This document shows positions 35,114 to 50,020 of a stretch of 64,000 nucleotides of DNA, in pieces; position 1 is the stretch's first letter; each line of letters starts with the position of its first letter. The notes beneath the pieces were generated by a model, which was given only the letters and a program-made list of their open reading frames with translations, made no database searches and was not told the DNA's origin. The position numbers and the translations under genes were made by a program. Origin of the DNA: Stropharia rugosoannulata (taxonomy: Eukaryota > Basidiomycota > Agaricomycetes > Agaricales > Strophariaceae); the NCBI GenBank assembly GCA_028532985.1, contig JANCIK010000013.1:1612001-1676000 (forward strand). Direction: 5' to 3'.

Positions 35114-35168
35114 CCCGCCCCAACGCGTCAGCAAACGTCTCTGAGCTGCCTCCGCCACCCCATACCAA

Positions 35169-35910
35169 ATGAATACCACGAAGAAGATGCGCACACGCAA
35201 ACAATCATCGGCCCCTCCTTCATCCCTGTCTGCGGGTACCCGCGAGAGTCTTAGGCGCCAACTCAATACAGAGTATATCGTAGACCTCGTTCGCAGTGAT
35301 ATTCGGCGCAAATATCTGCATGGCCTCGGCCACCAGGGTGCCCCAATTAAATATTCTCCTCGGTGCGTAATATTTTCAAGTTCTGTTTAAAGATAATAAC
35401 TGATTAAATTTGGGTTGAATTATAGTGTCGACATCATAGACGACCCATCGCTAGAAAGAATAGTGGCGCTTTACGAACTCCCTGGTATGAAGTCTAGCGA
35501 ACTTAACATCTCTATACGAGACAATTTTCTACACGTCCAGGGAATTCGCTCACCTCCCTCTCTGGAGTCTTTGAAACAACTTACCGGCTCCGCTGCGCCG
35601 ACGTGCTCTAACGACGTGAACATGTCCCTTGAAAGCAATCTACCGCGACCACCTAAATATTTGACTAGCGACCTCCGCTACGGATTTTTTCAGCGTCAGG
35701 TACCTTTACCGGCAGGAACTAAGGCACGTATTTGTGTTTATTGGCATTAAACAAACCTGTAATTAATATGTTGTCCAGGACTCAGACATTGTCGCCAACT
35801 TCGAGTCTGGTATCCTCCGCGTCACTTGGCCAAGAGGCTCTCTTTCCGAGTCTCCAGAAAAGACTCCCATAGCCGTTTCAAGCCTGCCGTCGACTCCTAC
35901 ACCTTTTTGA
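35169..35910 (+). CDS. Small heat shock protein, HSP20/alpha-crystallin type
   Basis: Three exons: 35169-35362, 35426-35723 and 35779-35910 (TGA), 207 residues. The alpha-crystallin domain starts at VDIIDDPSLERIVALYELPG, continues with ELNISIRDNFLHVQG and RYGFFQRQVPLPAGTK, and ends with DIVANFESGILRVTWP, matching the family's C-terminal beta-strand pattern. These are ATP-independent holdase chaperones. The second intron reads best as GC-AG (donor at 35724): it gives the conserved spacing K-x-x-D-I-x-A, whereas the nearest GT donor needs a shifted acceptor. The Ser-rich insertion SPPSLESLKQLTGS sits inside the domain, as is common in basidiomycete members. Confidence 0.88.
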
Positions 35911-38900
35911 ATTGTCTTCTCGCGGGACATCGCCCAGTCACACAACACCTTCATCAGTACGTGGAGACCATATGAACGCACATTACGATACACCACTTTC
36001 TTGGAAGCCGTCTCATTGTACATGCCCTTCTTACTCAGGTTATTTTTCTTCTATCCCCTCGGATTTTTCTTGTCGTATGTATATATTCCTGTACTCAATG
36101 TACTCTCATCTTGGATTGTGTTTACCTATCGCATATTCGGCTGCATCGCATTTGTATCTCTACCTAGTACACTTCATTCTCCCAACTCGTTAAAATAAAT
36201 GAATATAATAACACATGTTAATGTTAACACACTGACTCACAATGGAGTTGAAACCACGAAGAAGCAATATTGTTATGTTGGGGTTAGCTGAGGTGGCCTG
36301 ACACCGTTTCATTTTGTACATGCGCCACATGTTAATTTGAATAGGCTGCGGTAGGCTGCGGTTGGATATTACTCCAAATAAACATGCTCCCCCCACATGT
36401 TATAGTAGCAACTTATCTATTCAAGTGGGTGCCTTGAATAAGATGAGGTCATGTTGGCGTGTGAGATTAGACAACAGCCAGTGGCACCAGAGCTCAGTAT
36501 ATTCATTCGGAGCCGGTGCGTCACTTTTCAACCTACATGATTCGTCTACGTGAACTCTTAACAAATCAAGTACCCGATAATTAGACGCCGTGAAAAAGAA
36601 CCAACAGTGATAAAAATGTGAGTCATCTTCAAATACACCATTTTCAGAATCTCCTACAGTTCACAATACAGAATGTTTTTTCCTTATTTGATTTCATTCC
36701 GCATTTTCAGCGCCCATCAAACATAACTGTTTAATGATTTTAGTCTGTCTCAGGTAGAGTGCAGTGAATGCTCTGTTTTGGGCAATCTTCAACGACATGA
36801 CGAAAAGATGAAGATGATACACATCTCACTTAAATAGATCTAAGAATCTTCGCACGATGTCCACATGTACTTAGTCCCACTCTTTTGCTTGGTAGCGTCG
36901 ACCATCGTCTTCGATGCCTATGTATAAGTCCTCAGCTTTACAGGACGATGAGTAGTTAGCGACTTCCTCTACAGTCCGCGGTTGAAGATACTTCGCACAA
37001 TGTTAATGAGCATTTTCTCATCTGACAACACAGTAAACCAGCAACACGGTATCATTGTTCTTTGTGTATTCTACCAAATATAAGATATATCAGTAAACAC
37101 ACTATCTTAAGAAGGATACTGAAAACCAAATAAGTTGGCAGTATGACATGAATGAGTCACGCTATGTATCGTCGCTGCAAACATGACGTTTGGTTGACCA
37201 GCTACCGAGATTCCACCAATACAGCCGTGCTTTTTAAATACCGCCTGTGAAACTCTACATGACGATCTCGAGTCATATTGCATACCATGCTACAGGGCCT
37301 GAGGGGAAGTTTACAGCACACCCCAAGAGCAATAGATGAACATAATTTATTTTACTCCTCCTAACAATAGTTTTGAATAGACTAGATAGTAAAAGGAGAA
37401 AGCTGACTCACTGAATACATGTTAAGGTGAATCGTCGCCCTTCAGCAGGTGAAGGTATTTCCTAGTACCGCCGATGATGAAGCTATGAGATCGTAGGGTC
37501 TGGCACATGGCATATGATCCGGTTATACTGTAAAACGCTTCAAGTAGCTATGATACTACGATACAGGCAGCTACGGCATTGAGATTCGTCGTCATGATGC
37601 CTGAAGAGATGTGGGGGTACTGTTCAATATGTTGTGGTCACTCAAAACTTCGGAATTTTTAACTTACAAGCTTCGCTATCGCCCTTTGTTTAGCGCAGAC
37701 CCTCAAAACTTGACATAAGGTGCACACCAAAACAGCCTTGAAGATGCTATCTCGGATAGAATTTGCGGTGATTAAGATGGTAACCTGGATTTCCGAAACG
37801 TTTCCGCAGTCGTAGTACGAGAGAAACTTGCAGAGCAAAGTGCAACATGGGTGCAGAGAGCGCCCTGGGGTTTCCCATAAGCATACCATTTACTTGAGAT
37901 AAGGCAGAGCAGGATGTCTCCTGACAGGGCTCTTTGCGTTGAGAAGCCACCTTCTTAAAGCTTTGTTGGCACCCGTGCCTGCCAGCTTCATCAGTATGGT
38001 GTCGCTGAGTTCAAACAACTCAATTACCGTCCAATCACCCTTGGGAGTCCTGCCAGTACTGGACTTCCTTTTGCCTTGAGCAGTTCTAGTTGGTTTTAGT
38101 CAGAATGACTTGCACTGCGGAACGGTACGTTTCCGAAAGGTTCTAGCATAATAGTAGGCCAAAATCCCAGATGCACTTCGCTAAAAGGAAGCTATGCTGG
38201 GATTTCGTGTTTTCTCATGCAATCCGATGGTCGTCATGGGTATTGGCTTTTCGTGCACAGCAGAGGCGAAAAGGTGCCCCCAAAGAATGGTGGGGTGGCG
38301 GACAGGAGAGGTCAAGAGCATTGGGTGGGCTGGTGGAGGATTACGCGGCCTTGGGTATACGTGGACAATTTATATATAACAGCGGCCTCAACAAGGCCTA
38401 AACGTGAAGGCGCTACCGCATTCTAGCTGCGGTTGAGCTGCGGAGAGCTGCGGCCCCTTTGACTGGCAACCGCGATTAGTCAAATCTGTTCATAAATTAT
38501 GATGGCCTGACAATTTTGCGCACCTATATGTTTTCGTACCAAAGAGGAGTAGCATATATGAAGCTCATTGTCCGTATATATCATAACTAATCGTATCAGA
38601 ACGTGCAAATGTGCAGCACATGGCAGTTTGACGCAAGTTTGACGCAGTTGTGGGCATGTTTCCCTTCGTGGCATATAATTATGTAATATTCCGACCTTAA
38701 GGTAAATTTTAGTCCCCTAACCAACCCTTCTAAAGAAATTTACTTCCAATTTACATCTGACTTCTATACTTCTTCTATGCAGGTACATCCACTACAGGTA
38801 CAGCGCCACTTTATGGTTCTATTAGTCAATTCGAAGTTGAAGACGAATACGAAGAGGGGCATCATCAAGGCATCATAGCACAGCACATTTCATTTTCCCG

Positions 38901-41015
38901 CGCCATACGTATCATTCTTCCGAGTCGATTGACAGGCATACATTAGGCATGCATATTGCATCGCAAGTGTACGTGCATTGTAAACCAAACAGAAGAAAAT
39001 GGACCCCCTATTTGAAGCTTGAAGGGTTAAGTCCATTTAATCTGTCATGAGTCACTGAGATCCGTCGACGGAAGACCATCCGTCGGAGCTTGCATCACAT
39101 ATACATATACTTTAAGGGAGGATGCCCTCAATCAGTACCCATAGGCGCCCATATGTCCGGCCCGTACCGGCACCACACCATTAGTACATGCACACCTTGG
39201 CGCTTAAATTATACATGACGACCTGGAAGCTTTCTGCCCTAGGGGATCACAGGATACTGATTCCAACCTGATTGATACCTGTGCATAGTTGCATCCGATC
39301 TATACAGAGCCACGCCGCACAGTGGTTATGTCCTAGCACTGCGTCGGTGGTGTATAAAATTGCATACCATTACACCACACAAACACCACATGGCAGTGAT
39401 TGAGGTAATGATGAGTGGGAGTATGTAGTAACATAAAGGATCATCAGTGGGGGGATTAATTCATGGCGCCACTGATTACATCAACTACAAGGCTCATTTC
39501 CATCAGCAGATCCTTCTAGCTGAGTGTACTAAAACGGACAAAGCGTGATCGTGTAAGTACATAACTTCAGTAAATGAGCAGTGTCTATGAGCATTCATAT
39601 AGAGTAGCTGTAGTACAGTTGCCGCATCTGCATCAATGCCGCACGCCGGCATTCCTTTGGAGTCTCAATAACTGATGAGCATCTATTTCATCCGAGTTAT
39701 CAGTCCGCACCAAAAGGCTGTCTTTGATTCAATTTGAACCCCTACTCAGCAGTAGTCAAGTAGACTAACTCAAGTGCATAAGAAGACCTCTACCGGATCA
39801 GGTTCTAATCTAGCACAGTTCTCAACACAAATTGTCAAAAATTTATACTATGCTCACTTTCCTCATACATTTTCTTAGAACGAGCCACTCACATATTGAA
39901 GGGACAAAGACACTAAAGCATAGTTTCTCCACCATACTTTGGCCCATGCGAGAAGAATATGACAACATAACAATGGCTTTTTCAAGTCGTCGTGTTCAAT
40001 AAATATGACTATTTTGGGGGCCTTGTTTAAAGAAAATTTACATTCGGTACAAATACGGTACTACTGGATCCGACCTCAACTTATTGTATGTATGGAAAGA
40101 TGAGAATTCAGCAAGAGTTTAAGTTTATATTGGACATAGCCGTGTTCCCAGTTACAATCGGACAGATAGTATTGGATAAGATAAGACCTAGGTTAGATGA
40201 TTCTGATTGATTTCAATGACCACCGGTCGCCACCTACCGTTTATTCATGTAAAGCCAGAGAGCATTTTGTTTTGATTTCGTTAGGGGAGTACATAATTTA
40301 TATTCTTCGAGTACATATCCATCATCCACCATTGGTGGAAAATGCCGCGTAGTAAGGACCCTTTACAACAAGCACTTGCTGATTCAGATATTAATTCCGC
40401 AGTCGCGCCTAGTCGCGCTTGAGCAAGCTCAGAGCTGCCAACGCGTTTCCATATCATTATCTATTATGCCAAACACATACCTTAAAAAAACCTGACTCTG
40501 GTTCCATCTTATTACAAACCTTAAGCGGATGACGCCATGGCATCTACGAAGTCTATGCATATGGTATTTTAAGTACTTGTATTGACAGCAGATAACGAAG
40601 CGGCAGTGTACACTGTGACCAACCGGCAAGCGACGGCATGTCCACAAGGTCAATCAGATGCAAGCAAAGGTGATCAGGGCAACTCCTCCGCAGCAGTAAA
40701 CGGCGGCAACCGGGTCTCCTAAAATTTGAACAAGATTATCTGACCTATAGTAGTATGTAGCACATACCTGCTGACGCGTGCCATTTGGCTGAAGTATGCT
40801 CAGAATAAACTCGGGCAGACACAAATAAGGAGCAATTGATAAATTTCCATGACGAGAGCGGCACGTGGGGCGGACGGATGTGATGCTCTGACGCAAAGTT
40901 GAACGACGCGGTTACCCTATGTCATCTTCTTGACAACTGCCCTTTATATTACTCTACTTCAATCATCTATTAAAACACATGCCACTCTTTTAACCCCCTA
41001 CTATAATTTCTTATC
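35911..41015. other. About 5.1 kb gene-poor interval
   Basis: No gene could be supported on either strand. Frames are short, lack domains and are broken by frequent stops. No LTR pair, terminal inverted repeat, tRNA-like fold or CRISPR-like array was evident. Small minus-strand frames at 37,659-37,950 and 40,654-40,896 are the only ones with a protein-like look, and neither is convincing. It could contain decayed repeats not recognisable without a library, or non-coding RNAs. Confidence 0.5.
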
Positions 41016-44000
41016 ATGGACAACCAACGCACGGACAGTCAACACCCTTCGTCGCACTCGCACTCGCAATCGTCGCAACCCCCGAAACCAAGCACAAATA
41101 CGCCTCATCGAGGTCCGACCAAAGCGACCAGAAGAATCAGGTCTTTTCCTCTCTCTAATTGCTTAGAAAGCCTTTTGACTCTCCCTTCGTAGGGGCGAAA
41201 TCGCGTGTGCAGAATGCAGGAGGCTCAAGATACGCTGCGACAGGACTATACCTTGCTCAACGTGTGTTAAACGCGGATGCGGAGCCCTTTGTCCTAATGG
41301 TGTGTATTCCTATCGATTTATCTAACATTCGAATCTATATATTTCTCCAGGAACTATACCTCCCGGTGAAGGATCACGGTTCGTAGCGCATATATCTGCT
41401 CTGGCCTCCGTAATAACTCGTTTTGCCCGGTATAGATTTGTATTAGCGGCTACAGATCACCTCAGACACAAATTAACGAGGATGGAGGCTCGTATGCGCT
41501 CCTTGGAAGATGCCCTTGCAATAATTCACAGTGCGGAATCAGACGGTATTCATCCACTACTCAGTGAGACAACAGTCGAAGATCGAGAGGAGGGGAGTTC
41601 CGCTACGAAAAATATACCAGAAGAGGACTCTGAAGTACAAGTTCCTCTTAGCGAATCATTGGGGACCCTTTGGCTGGATCATGAAGGAGGGTCCCGATTT
41701 TTTGGCCCTTACGGTGGATCAGAAGTACGTGGCGAATATTGTTACGCCGCATGCCGCTGTAGCAACAACTGACTTGGTCTTAAGAGTCTTTTGCAGGTCA
41801 GCCAATGCTGCGTTCCATTGCTTGTGCATCGTTTGACTTTTCTGCGATGTGTCAGTCTTCAGCAGTGGACTCACTCCCGGACGATTCAAAGGGACCCGCT
41901 CTGCAAGAACTAGACCCGTCTTATCTGTCACCGGAAATCAATCAGTGTTACCAGTCATTCCCCTTTACGCCTCCGAATGTTCTTGCATCGTCGGTTCAAT
42001 CTACAGTCGAATCATTTCTTCCCTCTATGGACAGGGCAATCACGCTGTGCGACACGTTCTTGGAACACCTATCGTGGATGTTCCACATTGTCTCTCGGCA
42101 CGAGCTGGTAAACGAACTCATACCCATTATTTATAAGCAAAATCCAGTTCCGTATGGGCCACACGACCTTGCTTTGCTTCTTATTGTTCTAGGAATTGGC
42201 TCCCTGGTCGATCTGAACCTGCCCCCTTATAATTTAGAAGCTCAACATTACTATCGCCTGGCGAGAGCGACACTGGCTATCCAGAATGTCTTAGGCGCCC
42301 AATCTGTGGTCACCATAAAGGTATGCTGTCGCTCGTTGTTGTTTACTTTTCTGACTGTCCTACCTTAGGTGCTACATCTGATGAGCATTTACAATGGAAT
42401 GAGCGGGAAGGAAACTAATCTTGAGCAATCTTACATGTTGCTTGACTTGGCGGGTCAAGTTGCTCTACGAGTACGCATTTCTTTATTTGTTGTTCGTAAT
42501 CAACCTGCTGATTTATGGACCGACTTAGATAGGTTTTCGTAAGTTTGACTTGATGTCCGCTAAATTATACTCTTTCATGCTTAATAACCTTTATAGACAT
42601 TGATCCTTCTATGTGGGGGTTCGAGGGCAGGGAGACTTACGACCGGCGTGTATACTTCTGGAACTTAATTTCTGGAGTTTTGTGGCAGGTGAGTCAACAG
42701 TTTATTACGCCTCACCTATAATTCATCCCTTAATTTTAAGTTTCTGAACTTACTTATTTTACTTCCGCTTTAGAGTTTGGTAACAGGAAGGCCTCCAAGT
42801 TTATTAATGTCCTACATTGACTGTCAAATACCGAGCCCTGAAGATGAGAATCTCTACCAAGAAGGGGAAGTTCCCTTAGGGTGTATGTGCAATTTTTTTT
42901 GTGCTATTAAAATGTGGGCGGCTGACTTCCGCGTCGTAGTTGGTATATGGGGCTTCAAGGCAAGCGCAGAATGCCTTATCCCTCTGGCTCGCCTTGCCCT
43001 TGCAGCAAAACCTCCAAGCTATGACAGCGTCATGGACCTAGACCGGAAGATTCGCGAACTGGCTTTGCCGCGCTCCGATTTTGCCCAGAATCAGCCCGAC
43101 CGAACTGCTATGTCAATGCTTATCTTTGTACGCTCACATTACCAAGAACTCAGTACGTTAAACCTGCTGTGCGACAGGAAGGAATTTGTCACGCTGATTT
43201 GGCCTCCTATGTTTTTACTACTGTCTCCGGCAACAACAGTGCTGCTATTTCTGCACCGTGCGTACTTTGCCCAGGCGATGATGGAACATGGCGAAAACCC
43301 GTTGAGCAGTCCCTACAGCCAATCGGTTGTTGCTGCTTACTCCTGCGCCTGTGTCGTGTTGCAAGATACTAGGGACCAATTCATGAAGAAGCCCCTATTA
43401 TGTGCGCGAATCTGGCGCATATGGTCATTCACATTTTCTGCTGCAGTGAGGGCGATAATTACCTTCCCCATATTTTGTATTTGACTCCTACTTCTTTGCC
43501 TGTGTTTCCCCTTGCCTTTAGGTTATAGTTGGAACAATTGCCATTCGGGGAGCGCATATGAATTTGAAGCCCCCCGCGTTGGGTGAGTTTGAAGCTATCT
43601 GTCAAGTTTTTAGCAGCGCGGCGAAGACTAGTAGCCGCGCCGCACGCGCACTAGTAAATTTACCATTTTACTAAGGAACGATAGATTCTGACGTGCATAA
43701 CAGCCTGTACTGCAAGCCATGTTGGAAAGGGCACATGAAGCGCATACGTTCAACAGGCAACAAGGGAAGCCTGCTCTTGGGACAAAAAACATCGAAGATG
43801 TACTCTACGTGGGTGCTAAAAATAAGGTGATTCAACCTCAGATTCAGTTTATCATTAGACGAGGTTCAAATCATTCGCCATTCCAGTCACAATCCACATC
43901 TAGTACTTCGGGCGCGAAACAGAAGGAACACAAGATATCAACATATCCGACCACGCCTATCGAAATGCGAAGACTCAACCCTGTATCTCCTGGGGCTATT

Positions 44001-44615
44001 CCGGTGCATCCCCAATCGCATTACAGGTCTTCTGCGCCCGTTTCCCCAGATTTGATGCGCTACCCTCCACGGATTACTCACTATGATAAGAAGTTACATG
44101 AAAGCCACCAACAGGCGCATTCCTTATTACATGCGTCGGGAGCGCATTCAGCCCCTCCGTTGCAGACACCATCGTTATCGAGTGTACATCGCGCACCACT
44201 GCAAGCGCTACCGCCGCTTACGTCGCAGGTTTCCGAGGCGTCCCAGCTTGTTCCTGACGCGACGTTTGCTGATCTATCCCAGGGATGGAACGGCCTTTTT
44301 CATGAGGTCCCATCACATTATGAGTCGTGGCACAGCGTGCCTAGCATACCCACTGCTGTGTATCAGGATGATCCGGGAATCCGAAGTGTTTCTGTCAACG
44401 CTTCAATGGAAACGGAAACGGAACAGCTAACGCTAGGCCGCAGGGGCGGCTCGCAGTACGATGGGCAGTACGTCGAAGGCGGTGGGGGTAGCGACCAAGT
44501 GATGCTTGACGACCGGTGGGTGTCGTTCATGAATTACGGCGTCATGGGCCAACATGCAGCACATCGTGCTACGGAGCAAGACGACAACCATAGTGGACAT
44601 CGGCGAACGCGATGA
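41016..44615 (+). CDS. Zn2Cys6 transcription factor with fungal-specific regulatory domain
   Basis: Multi-exon gene. After a short Ser/His/Gln-rich exon (41016 on), the second exon encodes the binuclear zinc cluster CAECRRLKIRCDRTIPCSTC followed by VKRGCGALCPN, with the six cysteines correctly spaced. A linker and coiled coil follow (LRHKLTRMEARMRSLEDAL). The middle homology region runs from about 41,805 to 43,600 (HIVSRHELVNELIPIIYKQN; PPYNLEAQHYYRLARATLAI; GRETYDRRVYFWNLISG). The last exon (43704-44615) is Pro/Ser-rich and probably disordered. Family members bind CGG-type sites and regulate metabolism. The target is unknown, and the gene is too far from the 50-63 kb cluster to assume a link. 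Confidence 0.87.
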
Positions 44616-45260
44616 AGCGGTCTGTAATGCATAATTGTATGATACTGAACGATCCAGATATTGCCATGAGCTTCTGGAACATGCCTGGCTGCTGGTCGCA
44701 TCATGTGTCGGCAAGGATGCAACATCCTATTCACGCGTCGACGCGGACAGATAGAACGTCCCACGTAGGCGGCCAAAAGTTTACTTTGACACTACATAAT
44801 ACTTTGAATGCTATACTAACCTAATGGTCATAATTGTACGCAGAGGTGACGCTGTATCTTGTGCATCTGTGTAATATAACTGGTTCAATATCAAGAACAT
44901 ACCAGGCCATAAGTCTGATCCATCCAATATAGGATGAAGGGCTTCTTGCAGCGCGATGTACGTTCATGAGCAACAGGTTACGGTTTCGCGTCGTGTACAC
45001 CCTAATCATGCTGAACAGCCCTGGTAATGAATGTAGTGGGTATATGCATACAAGAGGTAGACGTCGTATTATGTTAGTATATGTGAGCAAGTGTCATTCC
45101 AGATGAACAGTCTTGAAATCAGATCCTAGAGCGAGATAGTAGAAACTAAGTCAATGTTAGTGAATACAATCCAAGCAGTTTAACATCAAACGGCGCACCA
45201 GAAATGCCATGACATATAGGATTCAAATAGTAGAACCTCCACGAAATCCCCCTCCGTCGT
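44616..45260. other. Intergenic between convergent genes
   Basis: Holds the 3' ends of the transcription factor and of the small minus-strand gene that follows. Nothing else seen. Confidence 0.5.
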
Positions 45261-45710
45261 TCACGAGGTGCTCATGGCAGCGGCAGGTGTAGGCATAAGT
45301 ATAGGGTCTTTCTTCGGTTCGTCCTCTTCTGGTGCCTTCCTCGTAGGCTCCATCTGTGCCTTTGGTGTTGGCTGTGCGTTGGGGTCTCGCGTCTTCTCCA
45401 AGTCCTTCTTCACCTCTGCCTCAAATGCGTCCTCGTCGAACGATGCGCGACAGCAGGATCCACAGCACCCAGCGGAGCGTCCGCTCCCGCTTCCAGACCC
45501 GTAGCTTTCTGCCAAGTCACGAATGTAAGCCTGCTGGATGCAAGGTAGAGCTCAAGCTTACTGGTTCCGCAAAATGCAGTGAGGCCAGAGAAGATTACGA
45601 GGCCTAGCATCCATTGAGCTCGACACGGGTGCTGGTCGCCAAGTCTGACTGAAGAACTCACAGAAACCTCCACAAATCATAGAAATCGCTTGTTCACCCG
45701 CGCTGGCCAT
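45261..45710 (-). CDS. Small Cys-rich membrane protein
   Basis: Three exons read from ATG 45710, with two introns of about 58 and 53 nt, to a stop at 45261. The product starts MASAGEQAISMICGGFC and runs into a hydrophobic segment (LVIFSGLTAFCG). A Gly/Ser linker and a cysteine cluster (AGCCGSCCRASFDEDAFEAE) follow, and then a charged Pro-rich tail (DLEKTRDPNAQPTPKAQMEP). A CC-x-x-CC cluster beside a membrane segment suggests palmitoylation or a metal-binding patch, which is inference. I recognise the layout as a conserved hypothetical type in mushrooms but know no function. Confidence 0.65.
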
Positions 45711-46898
45711 GGTATGTCGAATTATGTAGGGGTATTCAAGGGGAAATTTACAAGGGAAGGGAAGTGAGAAGCTGTGCAAGCAGATGCATGCAACGTGAAG
45801 GTTTAGGTAAAAGAGGCGAATGAACCCCGATCAATTATTGGACTTGGTCTAATATAAGCTAGTAACAAGTCATTCCGTCGTTTTTATACTGTACTTGCTA
45901 TTCAATCTCACTCAGTCTTTAAAGTTCATTGCGATGCGGTTTTGGATTTGTACAACAAAAGATGTTGATTCTATCAAGGTTCTGTGATAAATTCGAGTGT
46001 TATAAGTTCACTGATATAATTGCTTAAATGGAAGGTTCAAGCTCAAGGAAGGTTGATGAGAAATGGTTTGAACTCAGTTGAGCTCCCTAAGCGCGCAACG
46101 TCAACTTTATCATGCTGGAGCGCGCGCGAAGCTCCCTCTCTCTTCTAAACAGCCAAGCAGAGACTCTCGAAACATTCTTCTACCCACCACTCACATTCAC
46201 GTCGGCACTACGCTATGCGCTTGTATGCAGCTGTACGCCTTGCCGCGCATGCCCCGGACTTCATGAAGTGACGATACACGTTGGTGGAAGCAGGACGAGA
46301 ATGCTGGTGCTCGAACCATTTCAGCCAAAAGGCATCTTTAGAGATGAAATTTGAAATCAAACACTATATACCATCCTTACAGCTGGCAGTGTTGGCTATT
46401 TATTAATATACATAAAAAACGTGCTCATGTATGGTCCTATGGAATGTACGTCAGGCTACTTGTGGACTGACATATTCCCTGGGCAGCCATTATCCATTCC
46501 CATGTGTAATATTCAATGCCTTCCGTCCTTCACGGACAATAAAGAAGACGCGGTTAGCTTTGGACAAAAACAGGGTAGGGAGAATGGCCGACAAGGGTTA
46601 TGCAGTGCTGCGGTAGGACAATTCTGAAGGACCACTGTATCACTACATCCCAAGTTGAGGGTGGTGAAGCAACTCGTCGACTCACATTGTAGCCGTATCT
46701 TATAGTTCTCTTTTTCCCAAATGCGTCTCTCATGACGTTATAGAATGGGATGTCTGACGTGTAGCAATCATCATCATCCTAGTGTGTGTATTGTATCTAT
46801 CAATGTGCGGGACATGTATACTGCGTAAATGTCATTGTCAAGCAGGGATGACGTTTCTAGACAACCGAAAACAGAAAATTCGAGATATAAATTTTGAA
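45711..46898. other. Intergenic, no gene seen
   Basis: A plus-strand frame at 46,112-46,354 is Cys-containing and Leu-rich but has no start context or family that I recognise. The interval should include the 5' region of the small membrane protein gene and the 3' end of the cofactor C gene. Confidence 0.45.
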
Positions 46899-48090
46899 CT
46901 ACTCCGGTGGTAGCACAGTTGAAAGATCAGGTGGGGAGCCCTTACTAATGCGTAGACGCTCCAAATTGCTTTCCACACGAGACTTGTCGTCTCTATCTAG
47001 ACTAGAGTAATTTGGTGATGGCGTTGCTCGGATATGCGAGAAATCTTGCACGATTATGGTGTCCTACGACTGGGATAAAAAATCGTAGAAAAGTACTTGT
47101 TTGACAACTTACTTGTTTTCTGTCCGTCGATAGAGTAAAAGCATCCGGGTAATGGGAAAAGCGAATGCGGCTGCAGTGTTCAATAATTGGGTGCGAAGAT
47201 ATGTCCAGAAAGACGTCTGCTCCTGTCGATGAGTGCATCCGGAACTAGAAACATACAGTATCAAAATGTGGCATATAATGGAGGCCTATGCTCCCCACCT
47301 GATGACATCCAAGCACAATGGTACAGTTCCTGAGATCATGCAGCAAGGCGCTTCCAGTAATGACAGGCAGGAGGATGACGCAGCCGGATAGATTGCGTAC
47401 GTGCAAAGCCGAGATATCAACGTGAGCGCTGGCGTTATCTGATGGAGGCAATAAATCGACGACGCAATTCTGGAGATCGGAGATGGACAGGTCCGTAGTC
47501 TGAGCGTGTTCGGGAAGCTCAGATCGAGTTATATATTTGTCCGACAGTGCAGAGAGTACAAGATTGGAAGACGACGACGTGTATGGCGCAGATGCCACAG
47601 CAGTGACCATGTCTGCTTGCATAGTAGTTTGTGGTAGAGGCGTCGCAGATAGACCAGCAGGCTTAGGCAAAGCCGCTTTGCGTTTGAACGCGAACTTTGA
47701 CTTGGGAGCGCTCAAGGCGCGCAGAGACTCTATGGCTTTCTCGAAGCCTTTCAGTTGCTACATGGAGTAATATAATGTCAGCACGTTGTCGGTTCTGAAT
47801 ACTTATGGACACCGACAATCTCGTATTGCCTCTGATCGTATGTGGGGATGGAACCGGTGGCGTCTACAAGCATCCTGGAAGCCTTTGTGAGGAGTACAGA
47901 TATCTCATTCAATGACTCAGAGGACACTGAGGGGGTGAGCTTCGCTGCCTCTAATTTTGTTTCCAGGTCTAATTGAACACCTAGATCAAAATACATCAAG
48001 TCAGATTAAGGCAGATAATTGCGGACCCGAGGCTATAGCTTGAAACTGCGGAGTGAAGCTTTGGAGAAAGGTCCATTTTGGATTATCCAT
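46899..48090 (-). CDS. Tubulin-folding cofactor C
   Basis: Exons read from ATG 48090 (MDNPKWTFLQSFTPQFQAIA) to the stop at 46899. The N-terminal helical part includes LETKLEAAKLTPSVSSESLN and GSIPTYDQRQYEI. A Lys-rich linker (APKSKFAFKRKAALPKP) leads to the C-CAP/cofactor C beta-helix (LSISDLQNCVVDLLPP; VRNLSGCVILLPVITGSALL; LRNCTIVLGCHQ; FRMHSSTGADVFLDISSHPI). Cofactor C is the GTPase-activating component that releases folded alpha/beta tubulin. The end is DLSTVLPPE. The first donor (GTCCGC) is weak, so the first exon boundary is the least certain. Confidence 0.87.
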
Positions 48091-49744
<1,654 letters not shown>

Positions 49745-50020
49745 GATGGGTCAGTACGAAGTTAGATGAAAGGGAGATGGTTATTGAAATTCGTCCAACG
49801 TGGTTTGGACTGAAGCGGTAGCAGGCTTATTTGGAGCTGCTTTGCCCCAAACACAAGGTTTGCCGAGATGCCGCCTACAATATTTGCGGCACTCCAACAC
49901 ACAACTTGACTTAAACAGCCCCACTACGCTTGCAGCACGAGTCTGGATTTAATACTGCAGTACAGGCGAACATGTTCCACATGCTGGAAAGCTATAATTT
50001 GGCTGATACTGGGCTAAGTT

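Noticed and set aside
40654..40896. Small minus-strand frame ending in a hydrophobic AAVYCCGGVALITFACI segment
   Set aside because: Membrane-like, but there is no family, no paralogue and no clear splice partners.
35911..41015. Possible hidden transposon or CRISPR-like repeats in the gene-poor interval
   Set aside because: No paired terminal repeats, target duplications or regularly spaced direct repeats found by eye.
46300..46325. Inverted B-box-like GGTTCGAGCACC
   Set aside because: Flanking sequence does not fold into a tRNA cloverleaf.
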